From positions 62,001-126,000 of the forward strand of contig ONDS01000002.1 of the NCBI GenBank assembly GCA_900316685.1: DNA of 64,000 bases. The letters are read 5' to 3'. This DNA comes from an uncultured Prevotellaceae bacterium (GTDB lineage Bacteria > Bacteroidota > Bacteroidia > Bacteroidales > Bacteroidaceae). The notes beneath the pieces were generated by a model. It was not told the DNA's origin. It saw nothing but the letters and a program-made list of their open reading frames with translations, and made no database searches. Positions 32,645-41,270 of the stretch are shown here, piece by piece (position 1 is the first letter of the stretch; every line of letters starts with the position of its first letter). A program made the position numbers and the translations under genes.

Positions 32645-35524
32645 ATGAAAATACTTTTCTTTATTGTTGTTGCAGTCTTTATACCCACCTCTTCTTATGC
32701 TCAAACAGAGGAACAAATCGAAGAGTGGATAGAAAAAGGAGATATTGCAGACGAGCAAGGGGATTACCAAGAAGCTATTCGCTTTTATGAATTGGCAAAA
32801 GACGGCTATAGAAAGCAATCTCGTCAAGAAGAGATAGCCTATAGTATGTTACAATGTTCTCTTGCTGGTGTGTATGCTTCCAATGGAAATAGTCGCAAAG
32901 CGATTGAAATAATGTATGAAGAATTGGAAAGGGAAGCAAGACAAACAGGTACGAATAGTAAGGAATATGCGGCTACCCTTCTTGATCTCGCTACTTATTT
33001 TTCCAATATCTATAATTTTTCCATGGCGATAGATTTGGGCGTAAAAGCATTGGAGATATATAAAAAAGAGTATGGAGTTCATCCAAATTATGCTAATGCA
33101 CTAACAGATGTATCTGATTATTTTAATTATGTAGGTAATCCTGCAAAAGCCATCGAACTTTGTAGTGAAGCCTTGGAAATCCTAAGAGAGTGGTATGAAG
33201 AAAACGAACCAATTATTGCCAGGACATTGTCAAGACTTGCTTATTGTTATTTCTATCTTGGTGACTATCCAAAGGCGATAGATTTATGTACCCAAGCTGT
33301 TATGGCTTATAGAAATAGTGTTGGGGAAAAACATTCTTTGTATATTGGAGCAGTTAGTGACCTTGCCCTTAACTACTCCAATCTTGGTGATTTCAATAAG
33401 GCCATAGAATTATGTGGTAAAGCCGTTGACCTGCAGCGAAGCACACATGGTGAGAATAATTCGCAGTTCTCAATGTTCTTATCCAATCTTTCTGGTATGT
33501 ACTGTCTGGTTGGTGACTATGATAAAGCACTTGAAATTGGGAAAAAAGCAATGATAATTGATAAGGAAGTGTCAGGAGAAAAATCAATCGCTTATGCTCG
33601 TTCCTCCTGTAATGTGGCTCTAATATACTATGCGCTCAACAAGCCTGACCAAGCAGTAGCACTTGGTTCAAAGGCAATGGAAATCTGGAAGGAAATGCTC
33701 GGTGTTCAGCATCCCGATTATGCCTCGTCTTTACATAACCTCGCTTGTTTTTATGGTAGTATCGGAGATAATGCCAAAGCACTCAAATACTATGGAGATA
33801 ATATCTCTATCCTTCGAGACAATACGCTCCAGCAATTCTCGAATCTGACGGCTTCACAGCGTAATATTTTTTGGGTGAAGAAGTCCTATGAATTCACGGA
33901 TATTTATCCTTCTCTCACTTATAGGTCCCATGCCACCACCGCCCCTGATCTCTACGACAAGTCAGCGCTTTTCGCAAAGGGACTCCTTCTTTCCACGGAA
34001 ATAGAGATGAACCGGCTTATTCAGGAGAGTGGCGACAAAGAGGCCATGCGGATGTTTGATGAATTACAGCTGAACCGTCTTCAACTTCAGAAATTGTATG
34101 AAACGCCTATTGCAGAACGTCATGTCAGCACAGATTCCTTGGCTCTTCTTGTTGACCGTCAGGAGAAAGCATTGGTGAAACGCTCAGCAGTTTATGGCGA
34201 TTTCACTCGGAAATTACGTACCACTTGGCAGGATGTCCAGCAGGCACTTCAACCTAACGAAATAGCGATAGAATTTCTTTCTTTCAATGTCTACGGTACG
34301 GACAGCACGATAGTGGCGGCACTCACACTGCGCAAGGACGACAAGGAACCGAAATTCATACCATTGTTTGAGCAACAGCAGTTGCAAGCAGTGAGCGACC
34401 CATTTTATTACCACTGCCCGGAACTCACCGCCTTGGTGTGGCAACCATTGCAACAAGAATTACAAGGTGTGAAGAGAATATATTTTTCGCCTGCTGGTGT
34501 GCTCCACAATATCGGCATTGAATATGCCCCAGGGATGGAGAACTATGAGATGTATAGGCTATCGACAACGAGGGAAATCATAACACAATCTAGAACCCAC
34601 CTCGGCCCTCCCGAAGAGAGGGTGAGTGCTACCACCCCTAACCCCTCCTTCCCGAAGGAGGGGAGTAAAGTTACCTTGGCGGCGGCATTATTCGGTGGCA
34701 TCGATTACAACGCTTCGTTGGGTGGAGATTCCCCCTCCTTGGGAGGGGGGCAGGGGGAGGTTTCCGTCGCCCTCCACCGTTCTTTCATAGACAGCCTCGA
34801 CATTCGCGGGGCGAAGGTGAAAATCCAGGAACTGCCGGGAACAAGGACGGAGGTCGAAGAAATCAAACGCTCGTTCGACAACAAACATCGACCTTCCATC
34901 CTCCACATGGGAGCTGAAGCCACGGAGACAGCTGTGAAGGTGCTCAGTGGCACCAAGCCCAACATCCTCCATATCGCCACACATGGCTTCTACTTTACCG
35001 AAAACCAAACAATGAGATCGAGAGAAAGGATACCTTTCTTCGGCATGGCAGACAATTCCCCTTCTTTGGGAGGGGGACAGGGAGTGGTTTCTTCCGAGGA
35101 CAAAGCCCTCACGCGCAGTGGCCTTCTCATGGCGGGCGTAAACGTGTTGAAAGACCAAGACCTACCCATGGAGGCTGACGACGGTATCCTCACGGCACAG
35201 GAGATATCGCGCCTCGACCTACGCGGTCTCGACCTCGTGGTGCTCTCGGCCTGTAAGACGGGCAATGGCGACATCAACCAGGGTGAAGGGGTCTTCGGAC
35301 TGCAACGTGGTTTCAAAAAAGCAGGTGCGCAGACACTCGTGATGAGTCTGTGGGAAGTGGCGGATGATGCCACGCAAATCCTTATGACTTCCTTTTATAA
35401 CAACTTATTGGCAGGACTTTCCAAACGAAGTGCCTTCCGTGAAGCGCAGCAATATTTAAGGACATGCAACGGGGGCATATATGACCATCCCCAGTTTTGG
35501 GCGGCGTTCGTCCTTCTCGATTGA
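32645..35524 (+). CDS. Exported TPR-CHAT caspase-like protein
   Basis: 959 residues. A signal peptide (MKILFFIVVAVFIPTSSYAQ) is followed by about nine TPR units (~30-410, e.g. AKAIELCSEALEILREW), a linker, and a CHAT domain (~590-959) with catalytic H780 (IATHGFYF) and C870 (LSACKTGNGD). CHAT proteases of known systems are cytoplasmic, so a signal peptide is notable. The 5' part is AT-rich and the 3' part from about 33880 GC-rich, suggesting a chimera. Three in-frame G/C palindromic insertions lie in the CHAT part (34596-34665, 34728-34760, 35055-35084), giving PSLGGGQGE-type peptides. Confidence 0.88.
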   Translation: MKILFFIVVAVFIPTSSYAQTEEQIEEWIEKGDIADEQGDYQEAIRFYELAKDGYRKQSRQEEIAYSMLQCSLAGVYASNGNSRKAIEIMYEELEREARQTGTNSKEYAATLLDLATYFSNIYNFSMAIDLGVKALEIYKKEYGVHPNYANALTDVSDYFNYVGNPAKAIELCSEALEILREWYEENEPIIARTLSRLAYCYFYLGDYPKAIDLCTQAVMAYRNSVGEKHSLYIGAVSDLALNYSNLGDFNKAIELCGKAVDLQRSTHGENNSQFSMFLSNLSGMYCLVGDYDKALEIGKKAMIIDKEVSGEKSIAYARSSCNVALIYYALNKPDQAVALGSKAMEIWKEMLGVQHPDYASSLHNLACFYGSIGDNAKALKYYGDNISILRDNTLQQFSNLTASQRNIFWVKKSYEFTDIYPSLTYRSHATTAPDLYDKSALFAKGLLLSTEIEMNRLIQESGDKEAMRMFDELQLNRLQLQKLYETPIAERHVSTDSLALLVDRQEKALVKRSAVYGDFTRKLRTTWQDVQQALQPNEIAIEFLSFNVYGTDSTIVAALTLRKDDKEPKFIPLFEQQQLQAVSDPFYYHCPELTALVWQPLQQELQGVKRIYFSPAGVLHNIGIEYAPGMENYEMYRLSTTREIITQSRTHLGPPEERVSATTPNPSFPKEGSKVTLAAALFGGIDYNASLGGDSPSLGGGQGEVSVALHRSFIDSLDIRGAKVKIQELPGTRTEVEEIKRSFDNKHRPSILHMGAEATETAVKVLSGTKPNILHIATHGFYFTENQTMRSRERIPFFGMADNSPSLGGGQGVVSSEDKALTRSGLLMAGVNVLKDQDLPMEADDGILTAQEISRLDLRGLDLVVLSACKTGNGDINQGEGVFGLQRGFKKAGAQTLVMSLWEVADDATQILMTSFYNNLLAGLSKRSAFREAQQYLRTCNGGIYDHPQFWAAFVLLD
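34596..34665. repeat. Two adjoining in-frame G/C palindromes in the CHAT gene
   Basis: CGGCCCTCCCGAAGAGAGGG and CCCCTCCTTCCCGAAGGAGG encode GPPEERVSA and NPSFPKEGS. They are absent from what the CHAT fold needs. Confidence 0.6.
34728..34760. repeat. In-frame G/C palindrome in the CHAT gene
   Basis: TCCCCCTCCTTGGGAGGGGG then GCAGGGGGAGG encodes DSPSLGGGQGE. Confidence 0.65.
35055..35084. repeat. In-frame G/C palindrome in the CHAT gene
   Basis: TTCCCCTTCTTTGGGAGGGG plus GACAGGGAGT encodes NSPSLGGGQGV. Confidence 0.65.
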
Positions 35525-35538
35525 CTTATGTGGATTCC

Positions 35539-35625
35539 GATAGTTGGCCAAAACTGCATTTTTTTTGCACTTTTGGCCGATTATCGGTTGGATAGTTGGC
35601 CAAAACCGCATTTTTGCTGGGGAGA
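35539..35625 (+). repeat. 52-bp palindromic repeat, right flank of the cassette
   Basis: Units start at 35539 and 35591, the second partial. Begins 15 bases after the CHAT stop and matches the units at 31013. Confidence 0.85.
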
Positions 35626-35742
35626 AATGAAATTTCGTCGGTTTTTCTTGTTTGTGATTTGAAAAAAAACTAATTTTGCGAAAGTGACGGATTGTTCGTG
35701 GTGTCCACGATACAGATAATAAATAACCTAAACCATCGAATC

Positions 35743-36198
35743 ATGACATTAGCTGAGGCTTTGAGTCTGCGCAAGGATTTGCAGGCACGCATAGAGCAAC
35801 TCAAACAGAGGTTGCTCAACAATATCAAGGTGCAGGAGGGCGAAGAGCCCACCGAGGACCCGAAAGATCTGATGGGCGAGATGAACGGATGTCTCGAACA
35901 GTTGGAGACGTTGATATTCCGTATCAACGCCACCAATATGCTCACCACCCATGATGGGAAAACCATCACCCAACTGAATGCGGAGCGCGATGTGCTGAAG
36001 ATGCGCGTGGAGTTTCTGAGGCACCTTACGAATAGTGCCTCTCAACTCAACAACCGCTATTCGCGTACGGAGATCAAGACCGTGGCGACCATCGAGGTGA
36101 AACCCTTGCGTAAACAGATAGACAAGTTGTCGGAAACGTTGCGCAAACTCGACCTGAGAATCCAGACCCTCAACTTCACTACTGAACTGGCCTCATAA
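35743..36198 (+). CDS. DIP1984-family protein
   Basis: 151 residues, almost entirely helical (LAEALSLRKDLQARIEQLKQ ... LRKQIDKLSETLRKLDLRIQ). Matches the DIP1984 family of unknown function, also annotated septicolysin-like. ATG 35743 (MTLAEALSLR) is the usual start. The candidate structured RNA follows after 14 bases. Confidence 0.85.
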   Translation: MTLAEALSLRKDLQARIEQLKQRLLNNIKVQEGEEPTEDPKDLMGEMNGCLEQLETLIFRINATNMLTTHDGKTITQLNAERDVLKMRVEFLRHLTNSASQLNNRYSRTEIKTVATIEVKPLRKQIDKLSETLRKLDLRIQTLNFTTELAS

Positions 36199-36212
36199 GG
36201 GGCGATATGATA

Positions 36213-36417
36213 AAGCCGGCAGACAGGCGTAGGGCGAGTTGGAACCTGCTTGGATAAGCAACCATTAGTCTCTTCGGGGCAGGATAGTTCTTTCGCATGG
36301 AGCATGCCCAGCATGATAGCATGTGGCAAACGGCCGAGGCCTGTTTTTCGGGTCTATGGCCTGCATCTTGCACTTCGCAATACCACCAACTGACTATGTC
36401 GTCTGTCGGCCTTTTTT
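36213..36417 (+). ncRNA. Candidate structured RNA of about 205 bases
   Basis: Ends pair with each other: GCCGGCAGAC (36215-36224) with GTCTGTCGGC (36401-36410), followed by six T. Inside, AGTTGG (36237-36242) pairs with CCAACT (36386-36391), GCAGG-ATAG near 36276 with CTATggCCTGC near 36353, and local hairpins TGCTT/AAGCA and TTGC/GCAA fit the same nesting. No believable open frame. Size and closed-ended layout recall 6S-type RNA, but I cannot assign a family. No -7 box is seen just upstream, so it might be processed from the DIP1984 transcript. Confidence 0.45.
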
Positions 36418-36460
36418 AATGATAAAAGGGAGTTAAAATGGGGAGTAAAAATGGAAGTTA

Positions 36461-36510
36461 AAAAGGACAATACCTCGTGACGGTCTTTGCCTTCCAAGCT
36501 ATTGTCCTTT
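36461..36510 (-). terminator. Terminator-like hairpin after the PHP gene
   Basis: AAAGGACAATA arms pair across a 30-base loop, followed leftward by TTTTTAAC. Shares the GGACAAT core of the palindromes at 42085 and 54200. Confidence 0.5.
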
Positions 36511-36528
36511 ATCTTCCTCTATCTTCTT

Positions 36529-37257
36529 CTACCTTCCTTTACCTTCCTCTATCTGTAAATATTCGAAAAACCGCTCGGGCCAATAGTTGATGACAAGATC
36601 GTCGGGAAACTCTGTCTCTGCCAAGAGCGGGAGGAGGCGGTCGTAGTCGGCCACCTGGAAGGAGATATGGGCATCGCTACCCAGGAGCACGGGAACATCG
36701 TAGCGTTTGCACAAGCGCAGGATCTCCAGTTGGTTGGCACGGGCCTCGGTCTTCGTGCGGTGGGGCGACATCGAGTGGTTGTTCACCTCTATCAGCGTGT
36801 GGCTCTCCTTGGCGGCCAGCACCAGCGGCTCGAAATGCAACTGTGCCGTACCGTCGCCGGGATGGCAGATAGCGTGTATCTTAGGATGGCGTATCACGCG
36901 CAGCACACCTTCGGTATTCTCGTCACGGGTGCCTCCCTGCCAGCATACCTCGTGGATGCCGGCAATGCGGAAGTCGAGCATGTCGAGGTGGCGGTCGTCC
37001 ATGTCTATATGGCCTTCGGAGTCAAGGATGTTGATCTCGCAGCCCATCAACAGGCGCACGCCGTACATCTCACGCGGGATGACATGCATGTTGCGGAAAT
37101 AGAGTAGGGGGCATGTGCCGGGGATGCTCGGACCGTGTTCGGTGATGCCCAGCACCTGCAGCCCCTTGTCGGCGGCGGCACGCACCATCTCCTGCAGGCT
37201 ACTGTAGGCATGGCCCGATGCCACCGTGTGGGTGTGAACGTCTAATAAAGGCCTCAT
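36529..37257 (-). CDS. PHP-domain phosphatase (YcdX-like)
   Basis: 242-residue trinuclear-zinc phosphoesterase. Metal-binding motifs in order: DVHTHTVASGHAYS, ITEHGP, GCEINI, the H of IAGIHEV, CHPGDG and LLGSDAH near the C-terminus. The substrate is unknown. The gene is flanked on both sides by low-complexity repeats, and no clear -7 box is seen because of them. Confidence 0.9.
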   Translation of the reverse strand: MRPLLDVHTHTVASGHAYSSLQEMVRAAADKGLQVLGITEHGPSIPGTCPLLYFRNMHVIPREMYGVRLLMGCEINILDSEGHIDMDDRHLDMLDFRIAGIHEVCWQGGTRDENTEGVLRVIRHPKIHAICHPGDGTAQLHFEPLVLAAKESHTLIEVNNHSMSPHRTKTEARANQLEILRLCKRYDVPVLLGSDAHISFQVADYDRLLPLLAETEFPDDLVINYWPERFFEYLQIEEGKGR

Positions 37258-37454
37258 GGATGAATGTTGAGGGTTGAGTGTTGAGTGTTGAGCGTTGAGT
37301 GTTGAGGGTTGAGCGTTGAGTGTTGAGCGTTGAGTGTTGAGTGTTGAGTGTTGAGGGTCCTCCTAATATTGGCAAACAATTCTCTTGTCCCTTGCTCCTT
37401 GCTCCTTGCCCCTTGCTCCTTGCCCCTTGCCCCTTCAAACTATTCTCTCACCTC
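37258..37454. repeat. Low-complexity repeats between PHP and epimerase genes
   Basis: 37263-37358 repeats GTTGAGTGTTGAGCGTTGAG; 37380-37436 repeats CCTTGCTCCTTGCCC. Confidence 0.75.
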
Positions 37455-38333
37455 TTACTTTATCTCAATGGTATATTCGCTCATGAACGACGAGCCCGGT
37501 TGCAGGTGGTTCATGTATTGCTTTTCCTTGAAGTCGCCTTGGTAATAGGCCTTGTCGTGGATGCCATACCATGGTTCGATGCACACAAAGGGGGCATGCT
37601 TGCCATAGGGACTCCAAATGCCCACGGCGGGTGCTTTGAAACGTACGGTGACGTGAGGCTCCTCGTCTTCGTTGAGCAGCGTCACCTCCGATAGCTGGCA
37701 GCGGTCGATGATGACGGCGTCGTTCTTGAAACTCTCCTCGGTAAACGACCATATACCCTCGTGGAGACCTTCCATGGCGTAACGCCCTGGGCGGATGCAA
37801 CCTTCCACATCGCCGAACACGCGCTCTACCATGCCCTCGTCGTCGAAACGCATCTTACCCTTCAGGGATTTGCCGCTCTCTGTGCCGGGCACGTAGAAAG
37901 CGGGATGGCCACCGATCTGGAAATGAATCTCGTTGTTGTCGGTGTTCTCCACATGCCATATCACGTGTATCTTCTTGCCGTCGAGCCGATAGGTCACGCC
38001 CAGGTTGAAGTGGAAGGGATACTGGCGGTGGGTCTCTGGTGTGTCATGCAAGGCCATGGTCACCTTGGTGTCGCTCTTCGAGATGACCGTGAACTCCATG
38101 TCGCGGGCGAAGCCGTGGCGCTCCATCTTATACTCATAGCCGTCGATACGGTATTTGCCCTCCCACAGTCCGCAGACGATGGGGAAGAGGATAGGCGAGT
38201 GGCGTGGCCAGTAGTCGGGGTCGGCTTGCCATAGGTATTCGTGGCCGTCGTTGTCTTTGATACTCTGGAGCTCTGCTCCCATGGTATTCACCTCGATGGT
38301 GAGGAATTCGTTTTTAAGTTGTTCTTTTGCCAT
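37455..38333 (-). CDS. Aldose 1-epimerase-family protein
   Basis: 292-residue galactose-mutarotase-like beta-sandwich protein, of the subgroup (YeaD-like or DUF4432-like) whose substrate is not fixed. Seen: SPILFPIVCGLWEGKY, the active-site His in MERHGFARDMEF, the second His in GGHPAFYVP, and a late Glu in VCIEPWYGI. ATG 38333 (MAKEQLKNEF) lies behind the -7 box; the longer frame from 38360 does not. Confidence 0.88.
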   Translation of the reverse strand: MAKEQLKNEFLTIEVNTMGAELQSIKDNDGHEYLWQADPDYWPRHSPILFPIVCGLWEGKYRIDGYEYKMERHGFARDMEFTVISKSDTKVTMALHDTPETHRQYPFHFNLGVTYRLDGKKIHVIWHVENTDNNEIHFQIGGHPAFYVPGTESGKSLKGKMRFDDEGMVERVFGDVEGCIRPGRYAMEGLHEGIWSFTEESFKNDAVIIDRCQLSEVTLLNEDEEPHVTVRFKAPAVGIWSPYGKHAPFVCIEPWYGIHDKAYYQGDFKEKQYMNHLQPGSSFMSEYTIEIK

Positions 38334-38356
38334 AGGTTTAAAGATTGGATGATGTT

Positions 38357-38365
38357 GCAAAAATA
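38357..38365 (-). promoter_or_regulatory. -7 box of the epimerase gene
   Basis: TATTTTTGC read leftward, 24 bases before ATG 38333. Confidence 0.6.
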
Positions 38366-38420
38366 CTCATTTTTATTCGTATATGAATGGTTTGTTGAGA
38401 AAAAAATGTAATTTTGCAAC

Positions 38421-39524
38421 ATGGAAAAAAAGGAGATTCAAGATAAACGCATCGCGGTGCTACTCTCCGGAGGTGTCGACAGCTCGGTGGTGGTCTACGA
38501 GTTCGCTCGCTTGGGACTGCATCCCGACTGTTTTTATATCAAGATAGGCCCCGAGGAAGAGGAGGAATGGGACTGCTCGTCGGAGGAGGACTTGGAGATG
38601 GCCACAGCCGTGGCGCATAAGTACGGTTGCCGTCTTGAGGTGGTCGATTGCCATCGCGAATATTGGGATCAGGTGACTCGTTACACCATGGACAAGGTGC
38701 GTGCGGGTTTCACGCCCAACCCCGATGTGATGTGCAACCGGTTGGTGAAGTTCGGTGCCTTCGACGAGAAACGGGGCCACGACTACGATCTCATTGCCAC
38801 GGGCCATTATGCGCAGACCGAAATCATCGACGGACATAAATGGCTCACCACCAGCCCCGACCCCGTGAAGGACCAGACCGACTTCCTTGCGCAGATTTAT
38901 GACTGGCAGTTGAAGAAGGCGCTCTTCCCCATCGGCCATTACCAGAAGGGGGAGGTGAGAGCCATCGCCGAGCGCGAACATCTGGTCAACGCCCGTCGCA
39001 AGGATTCGCAGGGCATTTGTTTCCTCGGGAAAATCAACTACAACGATTATATCCGCCGTTACTTAGGCGAAAACCCTGGCGATGTGCTCGAACTGGAAAC
39101 GGGCCGTCGTCTGGGCGCACACCGTGGTTTGTGGTTCCACACCATTGGCCAGCGCCACGGACTGGGCTTCGGTGGTGGTCCGTGGTTCGCCGTGAAGAAA
39201 GACATCGCCCATAATATCCTCTATGTGTCCAAGGGTTACAACCCCCAGACAGCCTACCGGCAGGATTTCGCCATTGGCGATTTTCATTTCCTCACACCCG
39301 AGGCGGGTCTGTCATTGCCCGAAAAGGTGACCTTCAAGATCCGTCATACGGCCGACTATCTGCCCGCCACCATCGAGATGGTGCCCAAGACTTCTGATAG
39401 CGCAGCTGCCTTCATCGTCCATGCCGAACATCCCATCCATGGTGTGGCTCCCGGACAGTTCTGTGTGGTATACGACGAACAGCACCACCGTTGTTTCGGT
39501 AGTGCTGAAATCGTAGTGAGGTAA
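38421..39524 (+). CDS. mnmA: tRNA-specific 2-thiouridylase
   Basis: 367-residue enzyme that puts sulfur on U34 of Lys, Glu and Gln tRNAs. PP-loop SGGVDS is at 16-21, catalytic C105 in VMCNRLVKFG and C200 in GICFLGKIN, followed by the beta-barrel tRNA-binding part. A -7-like TAATTTTGC (38409-38417) ends only three bases before the ATG, so either the mRNA is leaderless or another promoter is used. Confidence 0.95.
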   Translation: MEKKEIQDKRIAVLLSGGVDSSVVVYEFARLGLHPDCFYIKIGPEEEEEWDCSSEEDLEMATAVAHKYGCRLEVVDCHREYWDQVTRYTMDKVRAGFTPNPDVMCNRLVKFGAFDEKRGHDYDLIATGHYAQTEIIDGHKWLTTSPDPVKDQTDFLAQIYDWQLKKALFPIGHYQKGEVRAIAEREHLVNARRKDSQGICFLGKINYNDYIRRYLGENPGDVLELETGRRLGAHRGLWFHTIGQRHGLGFGGGPWFAVKKDIAHNILYVSKGYNPQTAYRQDFAIGDFHFLTPEAGLSLPEKVTFKIRHTADYLPATIEMVPKTSDSAAAFIVHAEHPIHGVAPGQFCVVYDEQHHRCFGSAEIVVR

Positions 39525-39536
39525 GGGAATGGTGGG

Positions 39537-39965
39537 CTATCCTACGGTGATATCGAAAGTATCACTCATGTAAATTCCCAGTTTGAGCGAATAGTCGATG
39601 TCGCCGATTTGGTTCCAAGGGGCATGATAATAGATGATCTCTTTCAGCACCCTGTCTTCCTTGTCGTAGTATTTCTTGGCGATGATACGGTAGGTGAGTA
39701 CGGGCTCGTCAAACTCATAGAGCACTTCCACCCTTACCGGCTTGCCGCTCACACCGTCGCGCTTAGCCTCCTTCTTGCAGGCCTTCTTATCCTTGTAGTC
39801 GTAACGCACCCACAGCAGGTAGTTCTTGCCCATACGGTCTATGCAGTTGCTGGCATTCACCACCATTGTCTCGTTGTCTTCCACCGGCAGGAAGGTCTTC
39901 ACTTGGGCGGATGCCACTGTGCTGAGCAGCAGCATGCAGAAAAGGGAAAATAGAATCTTTTTCAT
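39537..39965 (-). CDS. Exported protein of unknown function
   Basis: 142 residues with a signal peptide (MKKILFSLFCMLLLSTVASA). The rest is beta-rich and basic (WVRYDYKDKKACKKEAKRD ... FDEPVLTYRIIAKKYYD), without a recognised domain. Convergent with mnmA, 12 bases between stops. Confidence 0.75.
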   Translation of the reverse strand: MKKILFSLFCMLLLSTVASAQVKTFLPVEDNETMVVNASNCIDRMGKNYLLWVRYDYKDKKACKKEAKRDGVSGKPVRVEVLYEFDEPVLTYRIIAKKYYDKEDRVLKEIIYYHAPWNQIGDIDYSLKLGIYMSDTFDITVG

Positions 39966-40004
39966 AATTGTATTTTTTTAGTTGATTGTTTGTCTTGATG
40001 TGAT

Positions 40005-40013
40005 ACAAATATA
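40005..40013 (-). promoter_or_regulatory. -7 box of the 39537 gene
   Basis: TATATTTGT read leftward, 40 bases before the ATG. Confidence 0.5.
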
Positions 40014-40115
40014 CGGCTATTCACGGCCTTTTCCAAATAATCGACTCCGTAAAGTACCAACAGGGTGAAATGAGAGGTGAAACACCCCGTTTCCATGATG
40101 TAATGCGTATCGCCT

Positions 40116-40186
40116 CCATCAATTGATCGGGGCAAGCCTTTTCTGGCTTGCCCCGGAGGTTCTGCGGATAGACAGTCCGCTGCATT
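40116..40186 (-). repeat. Two-hairpin dispersed element, copy 2
   Basis: Read leftward: GCGGACTGTCTATCCGC, then GGGGCAAGCC-agaaaa-GGCTTGCCCC, then GATCAATTGATGG. Same layout as 13829-13896. Confidence 0.7.
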
Positions 40187-40236
40187 TTTTAGAATGATAT
40201 CATTTATTGTTTGGTCTTTTGTCTGGTTTTTGTCCG

Positions 40237-40311
40237 TTAGAGTTGTCGTAAATTACCACGAATGCCAAGAAGCAAGTGGAATACTGCGAAGTAAGAGTGA
40301 ATCCGTTTCAT
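40237..40311 (-). CDS. Possible 24-residue small protein
   Basis: MKRIHSYFAVFHLLLGIRGN then LRQL and stop. A -7 box TATCTTTGC (40394-40402 leftward) gives a leader of about 77 bases. The two-hairpin element follows. It could be a small membrane peptide or the remnant of a signal peptide. Confidence 0.3.
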   Translation of the reverse strand: MKRIHSYFAVFHLLLGIRGNLRQL

Positions 40312-40513
40312 TTTGGTAATGTTTTCTTGATTGTTGATTGAATTGTCTTGTTGTTCTCGTTTTGTCGGTTAGGATTTTTTCCCTTTCGGCACTGCAAAGA
40401 TAGTGAGCCATACGAATCGTGGCAAGAAAAAACGCTGAATGTTTTGCAAAAGCATACGACAGGGGCAGTCATTTGCGACAAACCGCGGGTGCCGTCCGCT
40501 CTTCCTGTCGCAT

Positions 40514-40835
40514 GAGAGGGGAGTGTTTAGTGTTTAGTGTTTAGTGTTGAGTGTTTAGTGTTTAGTGTTTAGTGTTTAGTGTTGAGTGTTGAGTGTTGAG
40601 TGTTGGTCTTCCCCCCTTTAAGATTAGATGGGTAGGAGCCGTTGAACTACACCCGAAAGTCATCCTCTTGTAGGGGCTTAGTTTATCTATGCCCTCCTTT
40701 CGATAGCAATGTCTCGCAGATAGCTGCTGTTAGCGTAGGGGCAGTGCCGCCGTGCTTGCCAGCACAGAGGAAGGTCTTTCAGAAGCCGCAGAAACGCGCA
40801 GAAGTTGTAGGGGCTTAGTTTATCTATGCCCTTTT
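40514..40835. repeat. Repeat-filled intergenic region
   Basis: 40514-40602 is a GTTTAGTGTTGAG tract. TTGTAGGGGCTTAGTTTATC plus TATGCCC occurs at about 40672 and again at about 40808, with a related GTAGGGGCAGTGCC between them. No convincing gene. Confidence 0.65.
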
Positions 40836-40928
40836 CTATCAGCGTTTTCCCACGGGCGGCAATTTTTATCTCCAATCTTTCACGTTTTCAGTTCTTCTTT
40901 GTCCGAGGACAATTGTTTTGCTCAAGCG

Positions 40929-41270
40929 TTAGTCTACTCCAAAACAGGAAACAGATTGTTTGCTGTCAACTTTATTAGGATTGCTGATGCTTATGCAATA
41001 TTCTCCTGGAGACGTAATGGAAAAGGTTAATTGCAATGAAGATGACCCATATTTCTTATATTGGAATGGTAGTTCCTGATCTTCCTTCCCACCGTATGTT
41101 ATTTTTCCAGTTAACTCGTTTTGACGAGCGAGTGACAATTTCCTTGTCTTACTTACGCTGAAACGGGATACCTTGACAAACGAGTTTGGGTCGTCGCTTA
41201 GATTAGGTACTCTCAATATGACCGTGATAGTACCTGCCTTTACTCTTACGGGAGAACTTGCTGGCCGCAT
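40929..41270 (-). pseudogene. 5'-truncated Bacteroidetes hypothetical gene
   Basis: 113 open codons. The body (VKAGTITVILRVPNLSDDP ... SPGEYCISISNPN ... VSCFGVD) reads like the C-terminal half of an exported beta-sandwich protein whose front is missing: there is no signal peptide and an in-frame stop immediately precedes the ATG. It abuts the truncated ybjQ-like gene head to head. Confidence 0.5.
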
